The notes below the pieces were generated by a model. That model ran no database searches and was not told the origin of the DNA. It was given only the letters and a program-made list of their open reading frames with translations. Positions 1 to 5,306 of a DNA stretch of 7,213 bases are shown here, in pieces (the stretch's first letter is position 1; each line of letters begins with the position of its first letter). Source of the DNA: Gammaproteobacteria bacterium. GTDB taxonomy: Bacteria; Pseudomonadota; Gammaproteobacteria; Enterobacterales; GCA-2746155. The DNA lies in contig JAAGZM010000056.1 in NCBI GenBank assembly GCA_024206355.1, positions 1-7,213 on the forward strand. Direction: 5' to 3'. A program made the translations under genes and the position numbers.

Positions 1-42
1 GTGAATAATAAGGCTGAGAATTTTAACTTGTCAATGCCCAAA

Positions 43-1218
43 TTAGCGACTAAGTGATTTTATCCCTCGCTCTAATCCATCTAGAGACAGAGGATACATC
101 TCATTTTCTAACAACTGCTTAACCATACCTATGCTATGGGTGTAGTCCCAATATCTTTCTTCAACAGGATTCAGCCAAATCACCTTATCGAAAGTTTCTC
201 TCATACGTTGCATCCAGATGTAACCGGGTTCATCGTTCATATGTTCGACGCTGCCACTACGATGGGATATTTCGTAAGAGGCCATGGATGCATCGCCAAT
301 AAAGATGACTTTGTACTCGCTACCATAAGTTCTTAACACCTCTTGCATGGGTGTTCTTTCTGTATAGCGTCGTTCATTATTTCTCCATACACTTTCATAA
401 ATGAAGTTATGGAAATAGTAGTATTCAAGATGTTTAAATTCTGTTTTGCAGGCTGAAAATAGTTCTTCGCAGATTTTTACGAATGGGTCCATGGAACCAC
501 CAACATCCAAAAATAATAAAACCTTAACCGCATTGTGTCGTTCAGGGATCATTTTAATATCGAGTAAACCAGCATTCTTTGCTGTACTACTAATAGTGTG
601 ATCTAAGTCTAATTCTTCATGAGCACCGGTTCTGGCAAATTTCCGCAGTTTTCTTAGGGCTACTTTCAAATTTCGTGTACCAAGCTCGATACTATCATCG
701 AGATCTTTAAACGCACGTTTCTCCCAAACTTTTACTGCACTTTTATTTCTACTCTCTCCACCAACTCGAATGCCTTCAGGGTGATAACCGCTATGACCAA
801 AAGGTGAAGTGCCCCCTGTTCCTATCCATTTGCTTCCGCCGGCATGGCGTTTTTTTTGTTCTTCCATACGCTGTTTGAATGTTTCGAGTAATTTTTCAAG
901 TCCACCCAATGATTCAATCTTAGCTTTTTCTTCTTCCGATAAAGTTTTCAAAAACTCTGCTCTTAACCAATCTTCTGGAATAAGAGACTCAAGGATATCT
1001 TCAAAGTTTTCTAATTCTTTAAAATAGGCTGCGAAGGCTTGATCATAACGATCAAAGAATTTCTCATCTTTGACTAAACATAATCTAGCGAGTAAATAAA
1101 AGTCATCAATGTTGCAAAAAGCCAGACGCTGTTGCAATGCCTCAAGTAACATCAATAATTCCTTGATGGATACAGGCACGCCCATTTTCTTTAATAGATA
1201 AAAAAAGTTGATTAGCAT
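43..1218 (-). CDS. CoxE-like VWA domain protein, partner of MoxR ATPase
   Basis: This 391-residue cytoplasmic protein has the layout of the CoxE/VWA-containing family. It has an N-terminal helical part (about 1-125), a Gly-rich linker with HAGGSKWIGTGGTSPFG (125-141), and a C-terminal VWA domain (about 228-385). The metal-site motif is visible as FLDVGGSMD (236-244), in the D-x-G-x-S form common in this family. A second conserved stretch, VIFIGDASMASYE (304-316), follows. Family members work with a MoxR-type AAA+ ATPase as chaperones for metalloenzyme maturation or remodelling (CoxD/CoxE is the reference pair); the client here is unknown. The gene follows the ATPase gene by 16 bases, so the two are cotranscribed. 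The start at 1218 has a weak ribosome binding site, but MLINFFYLLKKMGVPVS is the usual family N-terminus and supports it over the internal Met12. No signal peptide is seen. The family call is firm; the client is not known. Confidence 0.9.
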   Translation of the reverse strand: MLINFFYLLKKMGVPVSIKELLMLLEALQQRLAFCNIDDFYLLARLCLVKDEKFFDRYDQAFAAYFKELENFEDILESLIPEDWLRAEFLKTLSEEEKAKIESLGGLEKLLETFKQRMEEQKKRHAGGSKWIGTGGTSPFGHSGYHPEGIRVGGESRNKSAVKVWEKRAFKDLDDSIELGTRNLKVALRKLRKFARTGAHEELDLDHTISSTAKNAGLLDIKMIPERHNAVKVLLFLDVGGSMDPFVKICEELFSACKTEFKHLEYYYFHNFIYESVWRNNERRYTERTPMQEVLRTYGSEYKVIFIGDASMASYEISHRSGSVEHMNDEPGYIWMQRMRETFDKVIWLNPVEERYWDYTHSIGMVKQLLENEMYPLSLDGLERGIKSLSR

Positions 1219-1234
1219 CAGGCTTTATTCTAAT

Positions 1235-2077
1235 TTAAGAGTCACGTCGAAGCATAAAAGCTAATTTTTCCAACATATGCACATCTTGCTCATTTTTGAG
1301 CAATGCGCCATACAAAGGAGGAATAGCTCTTGATGGATCGCGACCTTTTAGTATTTCTTCAGGAATATCGTCTGCTAACAGTAATTTTAACCAATCAATC
1401 AACTCAGAAGTGGATGGTTTTTTCTTTAAGCCTGGAACATCTCTGACCTGAAAGAAGATATCCATTGCTTCTTTTAATAAAGAGGCTTTGATATCAGGAT
1501 AATGAACAGCAATAATTTCCTTCATTGTTTCCTTATCTGGGAAATTAATATAATGAAAGAAACATCGTCTTAAAAAGGCATCAGGTAATTCCTTTTCATT
1601 GTTGCTGGTGATGATAATAACCGGTCGATTCACGGCCTTAATAACTTCGCCCGTTTCATAAACAAAGAATTCCATCTTATCGAGTTCAAGTAATAAGTCA
1701 TTAGGAAATTCAATATCGGCTTTGTCTATTTCATCAATGAGTAGAACAACTTGTTCCTTTGCCGCAAAAGCTTCCCAGAGTTTACCTTTTTTGATGTAGT
1801 TATTTATTTCGTGAACTTTCTCGTTACCCAGCTGTGAATCTCTCAAGCGAGAAACTGCATCGTATTCGTAGAGTCCTTGTTGTGCTCGAGTCGTTGATTT
1901 GATATGCCATTGTATTAGTGGCATATCTAGTGCGGCTGCAACTTCTTCAGCAAGCATCGTTTTACCTGTACCTGGCTCACCTTTAATTAATAGTGGTCGC
2001 TCTAGTGTTTTAGCAGCATTGACGGCCATCTGAAGCTCTTCAGTGGCGATATAGTTTTCTGTACCTTGAAAATTCAT
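1235..2077 (-). CDS. MoxR-family AAA+ ATPase
   Basis: This 280-residue protein is a single AAA+ module of the MoxR group. Walker A is GEPGTGKT (33-40). Walker B is VVLLIDEID (110-118) with Asp115 and Glu116. Sensor 1 is ITSNN (156-160), and the arginine-bearing AFLRRC stretch is at 167-172. A C-terminal lid helical region runs from about 185 to the end. It should hydrolyse ATP as a hexamer and drive remodelling of a target delivered by the VWA protein encoded just downstream. The length is normal for the short CoxD-like members, and no key residue is missing. GGAGGA at 2081-2086, directly before the ATG, fixes the start, and a TATAAT box lies at 2101-2106. It is the first gene of the minus-strand operon. 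Other MoxR subgroups (NorQ, CbbQ) are possible, but the partner is CoxE-like rather than NorD/CbbO-like. Confidence 0.92.
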   Translation of the reverse strand: MNFQGTENYIATEELQMAVNAAKTLERPLLIKGEPGTGKTMLAEEVAAALDMPLIQWHIKSTTRAQQGLYEYDAVSRLRDSQLGNEKVHEINNYIKKGKLWEAFAAKEQVVLLIDEIDKADIEFPNDLLLELDKMEFFVYETGEVIKAVNRPVIIITSNNEKELPDAFLRRCFFHYINFPDKETMKEIIAVHYPDIKASLLKEAMDIFFQVRDVPGLKKKPSTSELIDWLKLLLADDIPEEILKGRDPSRAIPPLYGALLKNEQDVHMLEKLAFMLRRDS

Positions 2078-2100
2078 GTTTCCTCCAGATTCTTAGAAGC

Positions 2101-2106
2101 ATTATA
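2101..2106 (-). promoter_or_regulatory. -10 box of the MoxR-VWA operon promoter
   Basis: Read on the minus strand this is a perfect TATAAT preceded by GGG. It lies 23 bases before the ATG at 2077, giving an expected leader of about 15-20 bases that carries the GGAGGA ribosome binding site at 2081-2086. No good -35 hexamer is found at 16-18 bases; the best is TAGTTT at 2123-2128. The promoter may therefore be weak or need an activator. Confidence 0.55.
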
Positions 2107-2207
2107 CCCAAGAACTAGGGGAAAACTACTTCTTAGTGATTTGAATCATCGACTAATTATTGTCTCAAAATTGTAATAACAGTTGGAATAAGTTACGAAC
2201 AAAATAT

Positions 2208-2499
2208 CCTAGTTCTACCTCAATATACATATTGCAGTGGCTAGTAAATTTGATAACGACACAACTTGTAGGAAATGCCCAAAGCACTCGCTACGCTAAT
2301 GGGGCAGGCTCTGACTAGTCCTTTTCAAAAGTTATAAAGATGTGTAAGTTTTCTAGCTCCGTACCAGAAGGGCAAGGCTATAAACAGCCATCTTCTTTGT
2401 TAAGCAATTTTCAGCTAGAATGACTAGCATAAAAAAATACTTGCCTCAAATAAGACTGTTCCTATTCTTGCTGAAACATGTATATTGAGGTGGAACAGG
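2208..2499. mobile_element. Probable 292-bp miniature inverted-repeat element
   Basis: The left end (2208-2230) and the right end (2478-2499, read on the other strand) match over about 22 bases with one mismatch and one single-base gap. They share the core ACCTCAATATACAT and the outer trinucleotide CCT. The adjoining five bases are AATAT on the left and TATAT on the right, which could be a decayed 5-base target duplication. The left end CCTAGTTCTACCTCA resembles, as I recall it, the left end of ISEcp1 (IS1380 family). There is no transposase, so it would be a non-autonomous element. Alternatively, the inverted repeats are two regulator sites in a divergent promoter region. Confidence 0.5.
2441..2468 (+). 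promoter_or_regulatory. Candidate promoter for the DUF1538-PII-CBS operon
   Basis: TTGCCT (2441-2446) and TATTCT (2463-2468) are 16 bases apart and lie about 90 bases before the first gene. A competing -10 is TATAGT at 2502-2507, but it lacks a good -35. Both choices are weak matches. If the first is right, the promoter lies inside the miniature element. Confidence 0.25.
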
Positions 2500-2558
2500 T
2501 ATATAGTTAAGGCAGTCTAAAAATTTACTAGTTAAATACTTCGGTAGCAGAAATAACA

Positions 2559-3296
2559 TTGAGAAAAGTTGTTAAAAAACTTACAAGATTTATGTTGGAT
2601 AGCATTAGAGATCTGACACCAATTGTATTGGTAATTTTATTTTTCCAAGTTTTAGTTATACAACAGCCTTTGCCTAACGTTGGTCAAGTGTTGGCAGGAC
2701 TGGTGCTTGTTGTTTTAGGTCTAACCTTCTTTATTCATGGGCTTGAGCAGGGGCTTTTTCCTATTGGTGGTTCTATGGCCCGTGCTTTTGCCAATAAAGG
2801 TAGTCTCGGCTGGTTACTTATCTTTGCCTTTTCTCTTGGATTTGGTACGACTGTCGCTGAACCTGCACTAATAGCCGTAGCTGCCGAAGCTGCCAAGATA
2901 GCCGCTGAAGGAAATATGATTGAAGCAACCGACGCTTCAATGGCAAGCTACGCACAAGGCTTAAGAATGACCGTCGCATTATCAGTCGGTATAGCTTTAG
3001 TGATTGGCGTCTTACGTATTGTTCGTAATTGGTCACTTCAATGGCTGATCATTGGGGGCTATATCCTTGTAATGATCATGACATTTTTTGCACCCATTGA
3101 GATAATAGGTATTGCTTATGATTCGGGAGGGGTAACAACATCTACGATCACCGTTCCCTTAGTAACTGCTCTTGGTATTGGTTTGGCAACGTCTATTAAA
3201 GGACGAAATCCTATGATTGATGGTTTTGGTCTTATTGCCCTTGCTTCATTAACACCTATCATTTTTGTTCTTGGCTATGGGATGATCATGATATGA
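2559..3296 (+). CDS. DUF1538 membrane protein, subunit A
   Basis: This 245-residue polytopic inner-membrane protein belongs to the DUF1538 family, which is thought to be transport-related but has no established substrate that I know of. About six hydrophobic segments are visible (roughly 21-36, 43-62, 83-110, 137-152, 161-178, 193-211, with a last one at 222-244). Family signatures are GFGTTVAEPALIAVA (94-108, with a buried Glu101), AYDSGGVTTSTITVPLV (186-202) and IDGFGLIALASL (220-231). The start is uncertain: TTG at 2559 gives a basic N-terminus (MRKVVKKLTR), while ATG at 2592 gives MLDSIRDL. Neither has a good ribosome binding site. The longer form aligns better with the length of the next gene's N-terminus. 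Its stop overlaps the next start by 4 bases (ATGA), so the two subunits are probably translationally coupled. In other bacteria the two halves can occur as one long protein. Confidence 0.88.
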   Translation: MRKVVKKLTRFMLDSIRDLTPIVLVILFFQVLVIQQPLPNVGQVLAGLVLVVLGLTFFIHGLEQGLFPIGGSMARAFANKGSLGWLLIFAFSLGFGTTVAEPALIAVAAEAAKIAAEGNMIEATDASMASYAQGLRMTVALSVGIALVIGVLRIVRNWSLQWLIIGGYILVMIMTFFAPIEIIGIAYDSGGVTTSTITVPLVTALGIGLATSIKGRNPMIDGFGLIALASLTPIIFVLGYGMIMI

Positions 3297-4102
3297 CGGT
3301 CGCCGAGGTTTTAGTCCAAATTACCAATACTTTAATTGCAACAATGCAGGATGTCTTACCGATAGCTGCAATTTTGTTTGGTTTTCAGTTTGCTGTTATC
3401 CGAAAGCCATTACCTAACTTGGTAAAGGTAATCTCTGGTTTTGTTTGGGTTCTTGTGGGTTTATCATTATTCCTAATTGGTCTTGAATGGGCGCTATTTC
3501 CCTTAGGTCGATTAATGGCAGAGCAATTAACCAACCCTGAATTTATATCTGGTGTTGAGGTTGTCGATGGGGTTATCCAAACATTAACTTGGACAGATTA
3601 TGGATGGGTGTACTTATTTGCCTTTCTCATTGGATTTAGTACAACCATTGCTGAACCATCGTTGATTGCAGTAGCTATTAAAGCCAACGAAGTTTCTGCT
3701 GGATCAATCAAAGTTTTAGGTTTAAGGGTTGCTGTTGCTTTTGGGGTTGCTATTGGGATATCGGTTGGTAGTTACCGGATCATTGTCGGCGATCCTATTC
3801 AGTACTACATCATGATCGGATATATGGTGGTGGTTATACAAACTTTTTTTGCACCAAAAACAATTATATCACTCGCTTATGACTCTGGTGGAGTGACAAC
3901 ATCAACTGTAACTGTGCCATTAGTCGCTGCTTTAGGCTTAGGGTTAGCTGAAACAGTTCCTGGTAGAAGTCCCTTAATTGATGGTTTTGGATTAATAGCC
4001 TTCGCAAGTTTATTTCCTATTATGTCAGTTATGGCATATGCGCAATTTTCTCGGTGGCAGATTAGTAAGTTAAAGAAGAAAAAACATAAACTTAATAAAT
4101 AA
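3293..4102 (+). CDS. DUF1538 membrane protein, subunit B
   Basis: This 269-residue polytopic membrane protein is a clear paralogue of the preceding gene. The shared motifs are IRKPLPNL (36-43), GFSTTIAEPSLIAVA (114-128, Glu121), AYDSGGVTTSTVTVPLV (195-211) and IDGFGLIAFASL (229-240). It has a loop of about 20 residues (81-103, acidic and Trp-containing) before the third segment that subunit A lacks. It also lacks a loop that A has after the IAVA motif. The C-terminus is strongly basic (KLKKKKHKLNK), which by the positive-inside rule places it in the cytoplasm. The 4-base overlap with subunit A and the strong pairing of motifs suggest a heteromeric membrane complex. The substrate is unknown. 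A PII-like gene follows 21 bases later, so the permease is probably controlled by it. Confidence 0.9.
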   Translation: MTVAEVLVQITNTLIATMQDVLPIAAILFGFQFAVIRKPLPNLVKVISGFVWVLVGLSLFLIGLEWALFPLGRLMAEQLTNPEFISGVEVVDGVIQTLTWTDYGWVYLFAFLIGFSTTIAEPSLIAVAIKANEVSAGSIKVLGLRVAVAFGVAIGISVGSYRIIVGDPIQYYIMIGYMVVVIQTFFAPKTIISLAYDSGGVTTSTVTVPLVAALGLGLAETVPGRSPLIDGFGLIAFASLFPIMSVMAYAQFSRWQISKLKKKKHKLNK

Positions 4103-4123
4103 TGACAAAGTGGAGAATAAAAA

Positions 4124-4474
4124 ATGCATTTTAAAATGATTATAGCATTTGTTGAAGACAGTATTACAGATACTGTATTGGTTGCAGCAAGGGAAGCTGG
4201 AGCAACAGGAGCAACCGTTATCACCAATGCTAGAGGCGAAGGTTTAGAAAAGTCTAAAACCTTCTTTGGACTTAATTTGGAAACTCAACGTGATGTTGTC
4301 TTACTATTAGTTGAGGAACATTTGAGTAGAAATATTCTAGAACAAATTGAAAAATTTGGACAGTTTGAAGATAAATCAGGTTCTGGAATAGCAATACAAA
4401 TTGATGTGGAAGATGCTGTGGGTATTAGTCATCAAATAAGCTTGCTAAGTGAAAAAGTGGAGAAAGAGTTATGA
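4124..4474 (+). CDS. PII-like (GlnB-fold) signalling protein
   Basis: This 116-residue soluble protein has the PII ferredoxin-like fold. A first strand MIIAFVED (5-12) is followed by a helix with AAREAGATGATVI (21-33) and the start of the T-loop at ARGEG (36-40). A second repeat with VVLLLVEEHL (58-67) and a C-terminal GSGIAIQIDVEDAVGI (86-101) follow. PII trimers bind adenine nucleotides, and sometimes 2-oxoglutarate, and use the T-loop to gate a partner, often a transporter. The protein has no tyrosine at all, so the classical uridylylation of Tyr51 is impossible. The usual Gly-rich B-loop with its Lys is replaced by a short GSG turn. It is therefore a divergent PII-like protein, not GlnB or GlnK. 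GGAG at 4112-4115, eight bases before the ATG, supports the start. It overlaps the CBS gene by 4 bases. Confidence 0.88.
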   Translation: MHFKMIIAFVEDSITDTVLVAAREAGATGATVITNARGEGLEKSKTFFGLNLETQRDVVLLLVEEHLSRNILEQIEKFGQFEDKSGSGIAIQIDVEDAVGISHQISLLSEKVEKEL

Positions 4475-4875
4475 ATAGTTTTAGGAAAGTTATAAAAGTA
4501 AAAGATGTCATGTCACAAAAATTTGTGACAATGGATGGTATGCAAACTATAAGAGAAGCAATAAACGCAATGAGGAGAAGCCAAGTTGGCATCATTATTG
4601 TTAATAAGAAACACGAAGATGACTCTTTTGGAATATTGCTTTTATCAGATATTGCCAAGGAAGTTTTAGCAAGTGATCGTTCTCCTGAAAGAGTTAATGT
4701 TTATGAAGTTATGACTAAACCTGTACTACCGGTATCAGCTGAAATGGATATTAGATACTGTGCACGACTATTTCAAAATCTAGGGCTTTCTTTTGCTCCT
4801 GTTATTAAGAATGAAGAACTATTAGGTATTATCGGCTATAGAGAAATTGTTTTACATAATTTACATGATGAATAA
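4471..4875 (+). CDS. Two-CBS-domain protein
   Basis: This 134-residue protein consists of a CBS pair with almost nothing else. CBS1 spans about 10-68 (VKDVMSQKFVTMDG, then VGIIIVN and GILLLSDIAKEVL). CBS2 spans about 78-131 (VYEVMTKPVLPVSA, then FAPVIKNEELLGIIGYREIV). CBS pairs (Bateman modules) commonly bind AMP, ADP, ATP, SAM or c-di-AMP and regulate an attached or separate partner. Here the module stands alone, as the last gene of an operon with a membrane protein pair and a PII-like protein, so it most likely senses a nucleotide and acts on that complex. The start overlaps the PII stop (ATGA), and GGAG at 4459-4462 is well spaced. No DNA-binding or enzymatic domain is present. The ligand cannot be read from the sequence. 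Confidence 0.9.
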   Translation: MNSFRKVIKVKDVMSQKFVTMDGMQTIREAINAMRRSQVGIIIVNKKHEDDSFGILLLSDIAKEVLASDRSPERVNVYEVMTKPVLPVSAEMDIRYCARLFQNLGLSFAPVIKNEELLGIIGYREIVLHNLHDE

Positions 4876-4893
4876 ATAGTATTTAAAACAAGC

Positions 4894-4911
4894 CATAAGG
4901 TTTTGCTTATG
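4894..4911 (+). terminator. Weak hairpin after the CBS gene
   Basis: CATAAG (4894-4899) and CTTATG (4906-4911) pair perfectly around a six-base loop, 18 bases after the CBS stop codon. The stem is short and AT-rich and no T-run follows, so it is at best a poor terminator. It is noted as the only stem-loop in the right position. Confidence 0.25.
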
Positions 4912-4952
4912 TATTATATCAAAAGCTATGAGTAGTTTTTATATTAATAAAG

Positions 4953-5087
4953 ACTTATGTTCAGGATATTTTTGGTAACCAGTATACGGTGATCGATCAC
5001 GTTGAGAGATTGCCTGAACAATTATCGAAATTATTTATGAGCTTGACGAAATACTGTATGAAATCAGAAAGTATTGTTGTAAGTTAA
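4953..5087 (+). pseudogene. C-terminal remnant of a NorD/CbbO-like VWA protein
   Basis: An open frame with no start codon in a sensible place runs from 4932 to the TAA at 5085-5087. From about 4953 it reads like the last strand and helix of a NorD- or CbbO-type VWA domain. It includes YVQDIFGNQYTVIDHVERLP followed by a QLSKLFMSLT helix. In those proteins this end reads roughly as a FG-x-Y-x-V-I stretch, then LP, then a short helix ending in LT. The rest of the domain, including the metal site, is absent, so only a 3' scar survives. NorD and CbbO work with MoxR-type ATPases (NorQ, CbbQ), so the original gene may have been linked functionally to the ATPase at 1235-2077 or to a lost one. The assignment is by recollection of the family pattern; a chance frame is the alternative. 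Confidence 0.45.
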
Positions 5088-5103
5088 TATTCAGGCATTA
5101 ACA
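5077..5103 (+). repeat. 27-bp dyad repeat, copy 1
   Basis: This copy is identical over 27 bases to 5123-5149. It contains a perfect dyad, GTTAAT (5083-5088) and ATTAAC (5097-5102), around an eight-base centre ATTCAGGC. The stop codon of the VWA remnant lies inside it. Confidence 0.8.
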
Positions 5104-5122
5104 CAGCTGGTTTTACAACCTC

Positions 5123-5149
5123 TTGTAAGTTAATATTCAGGCATTAACA
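5123..5149 (+). repeat. 27-bp dyad repeat, copy 2
   Basis: This is the second identical copy, 46 bases downstream of the first with 19 unrelated bases between them. Its first six bases TTGTAA also pair with TTACAA (5113-5118) around a CCTC loop. It ends five bases before the miniature element, and its last base is the first base of that element's target duplication. Confidence 0.8.
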
Positions 5150-5153
5150 TTAC

Positions 5154-5264
5154 CCTAGAATTCTCAGTTGACCGGCTCTGAATTATGAAAAACAGCAACT
5201 TACAGAAGGACTAGTATTTATCCATTGAGTGAGTTTGCCTACGCGTCCAACTGAGGATTATAGG
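5154..5264. mobile_element. 111-bp MITE with ATTAC target duplication
   Basis: The left end (5154-5173, starting CCTAGAATTCTCAGTTGACC) and the right end (5245-5264, read on the other strand as CCTATAATCCTCAGTTGGAC) are inverted repeats with two mismatches and one single-base gap. The five bases before (5149-5153) and after (5265-5269) are both ATTAC, a perfect target duplication. The first 89 bases match the element end at 7077-7176 with 6 mismatches and one 11-base gap. It is therefore an internally deleted derivative of that larger element. Ends starting CCTA and a 5-base duplication fit the IS1380 family (for example ISEcp1), from memory. It contains no gene. Confidence 0.85.
5235..5264 (+). 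promoter_or_regulatory. Candidate outward promoter at the MITE end
   Basis: TTGCCT (5235-5240) and TATAGG (5259-5264) are 18 bases apart and point toward the PD40 gene, whose start is 43 bases downstream. The -10 coincides with the outermost bases of the element's right inverted repeat. Neither hexamer is a strong match. Confidence 0.25.
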
Positions 5265-5306
5265 ATTACAATACTAATTTCAAACCATTCAATAAATGGA
5301 GTCATG

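Larger units (their letters stand above)
2078..2558. other. Divergent intergenic region, no gene seen
   Basis: These 481 bases separate the two divergent operons. No convincing reading frame is present. The part near the ATPase gene carries its promoter. Bases 2208-2499 form an inverted-repeat-bounded segment, described separately. Inside it are small dyads: TTCTAGCT (2350-2357) with AGCTAGAA (2413-2420), GGCT/AGCC around 2377-2390, and GCCC/GGGC at 2277-2305. None has the long GC-rich stem and T-run of a terminator. The string GGCTCTGACT near 2308 also occurs near the element end at 7096. Confidence 0.6.
4876..5306. other. Gap between CBS and PD40 genes: remnant and repeats
   Basis: These 431 bases contain no intact gene. 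In order they hold the weak hairpin, a C-terminal VWA-protein remnant (to 5087), two identical 27-base dyad repeats (5077-5149), a 111-base miniature element (5154-5264) and a 42-base leader of the PD40 gene. The content marks it as a junction built by deletion and insertion. Confidence 0.7.

Noticed and set aside
1..57. End of a plus-strand gene running in from the left edge (18 codons to TGA at 55-57)
   Set aside because: It is too short to judge, shows no recognisable motif, and would overlap the 3' end of the VWA gene.
2277..2305. GCCC...GGGC hairpin as a terminator or REP element
   Set aside because: The stem is only four bases plus a three-base inner stem, with no T-run and no second copy in the window.
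3877..4227. Minus-strand open frame of 116 codons opposite the DUF1538-B end and PII start
   Set aside because: It runs antisense through two well-supported genes, has no family resemblance and has no ribosome binding site. The other short frames opposite genes (for example at 809-1027 and 2818-3036) were dropped for the same reason.
5077..5149. Two 27-base repeats with a 19-base spacer as a minimal CRISPR array
   Set aside because: There are only two repeats, the spacer is shorter than normal, one repeat overlaps the remnant's stop codon, and no cas gene is nearby.
5163..5252. Integron attC site
   Set aside because: The conserved triplets are in the order GTT then AAC, the reverse of an attC site, and no integrase or cassette series is seen.
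5229..5306. Upstream start of the PD40 protein at GTG 5229, adding 26 residues
   Set aside because: The first codons lie inside the mobile element, there is no suitable ribosome binding site, and the added residues would precede a well-formed signal peptide that starts at 5307.
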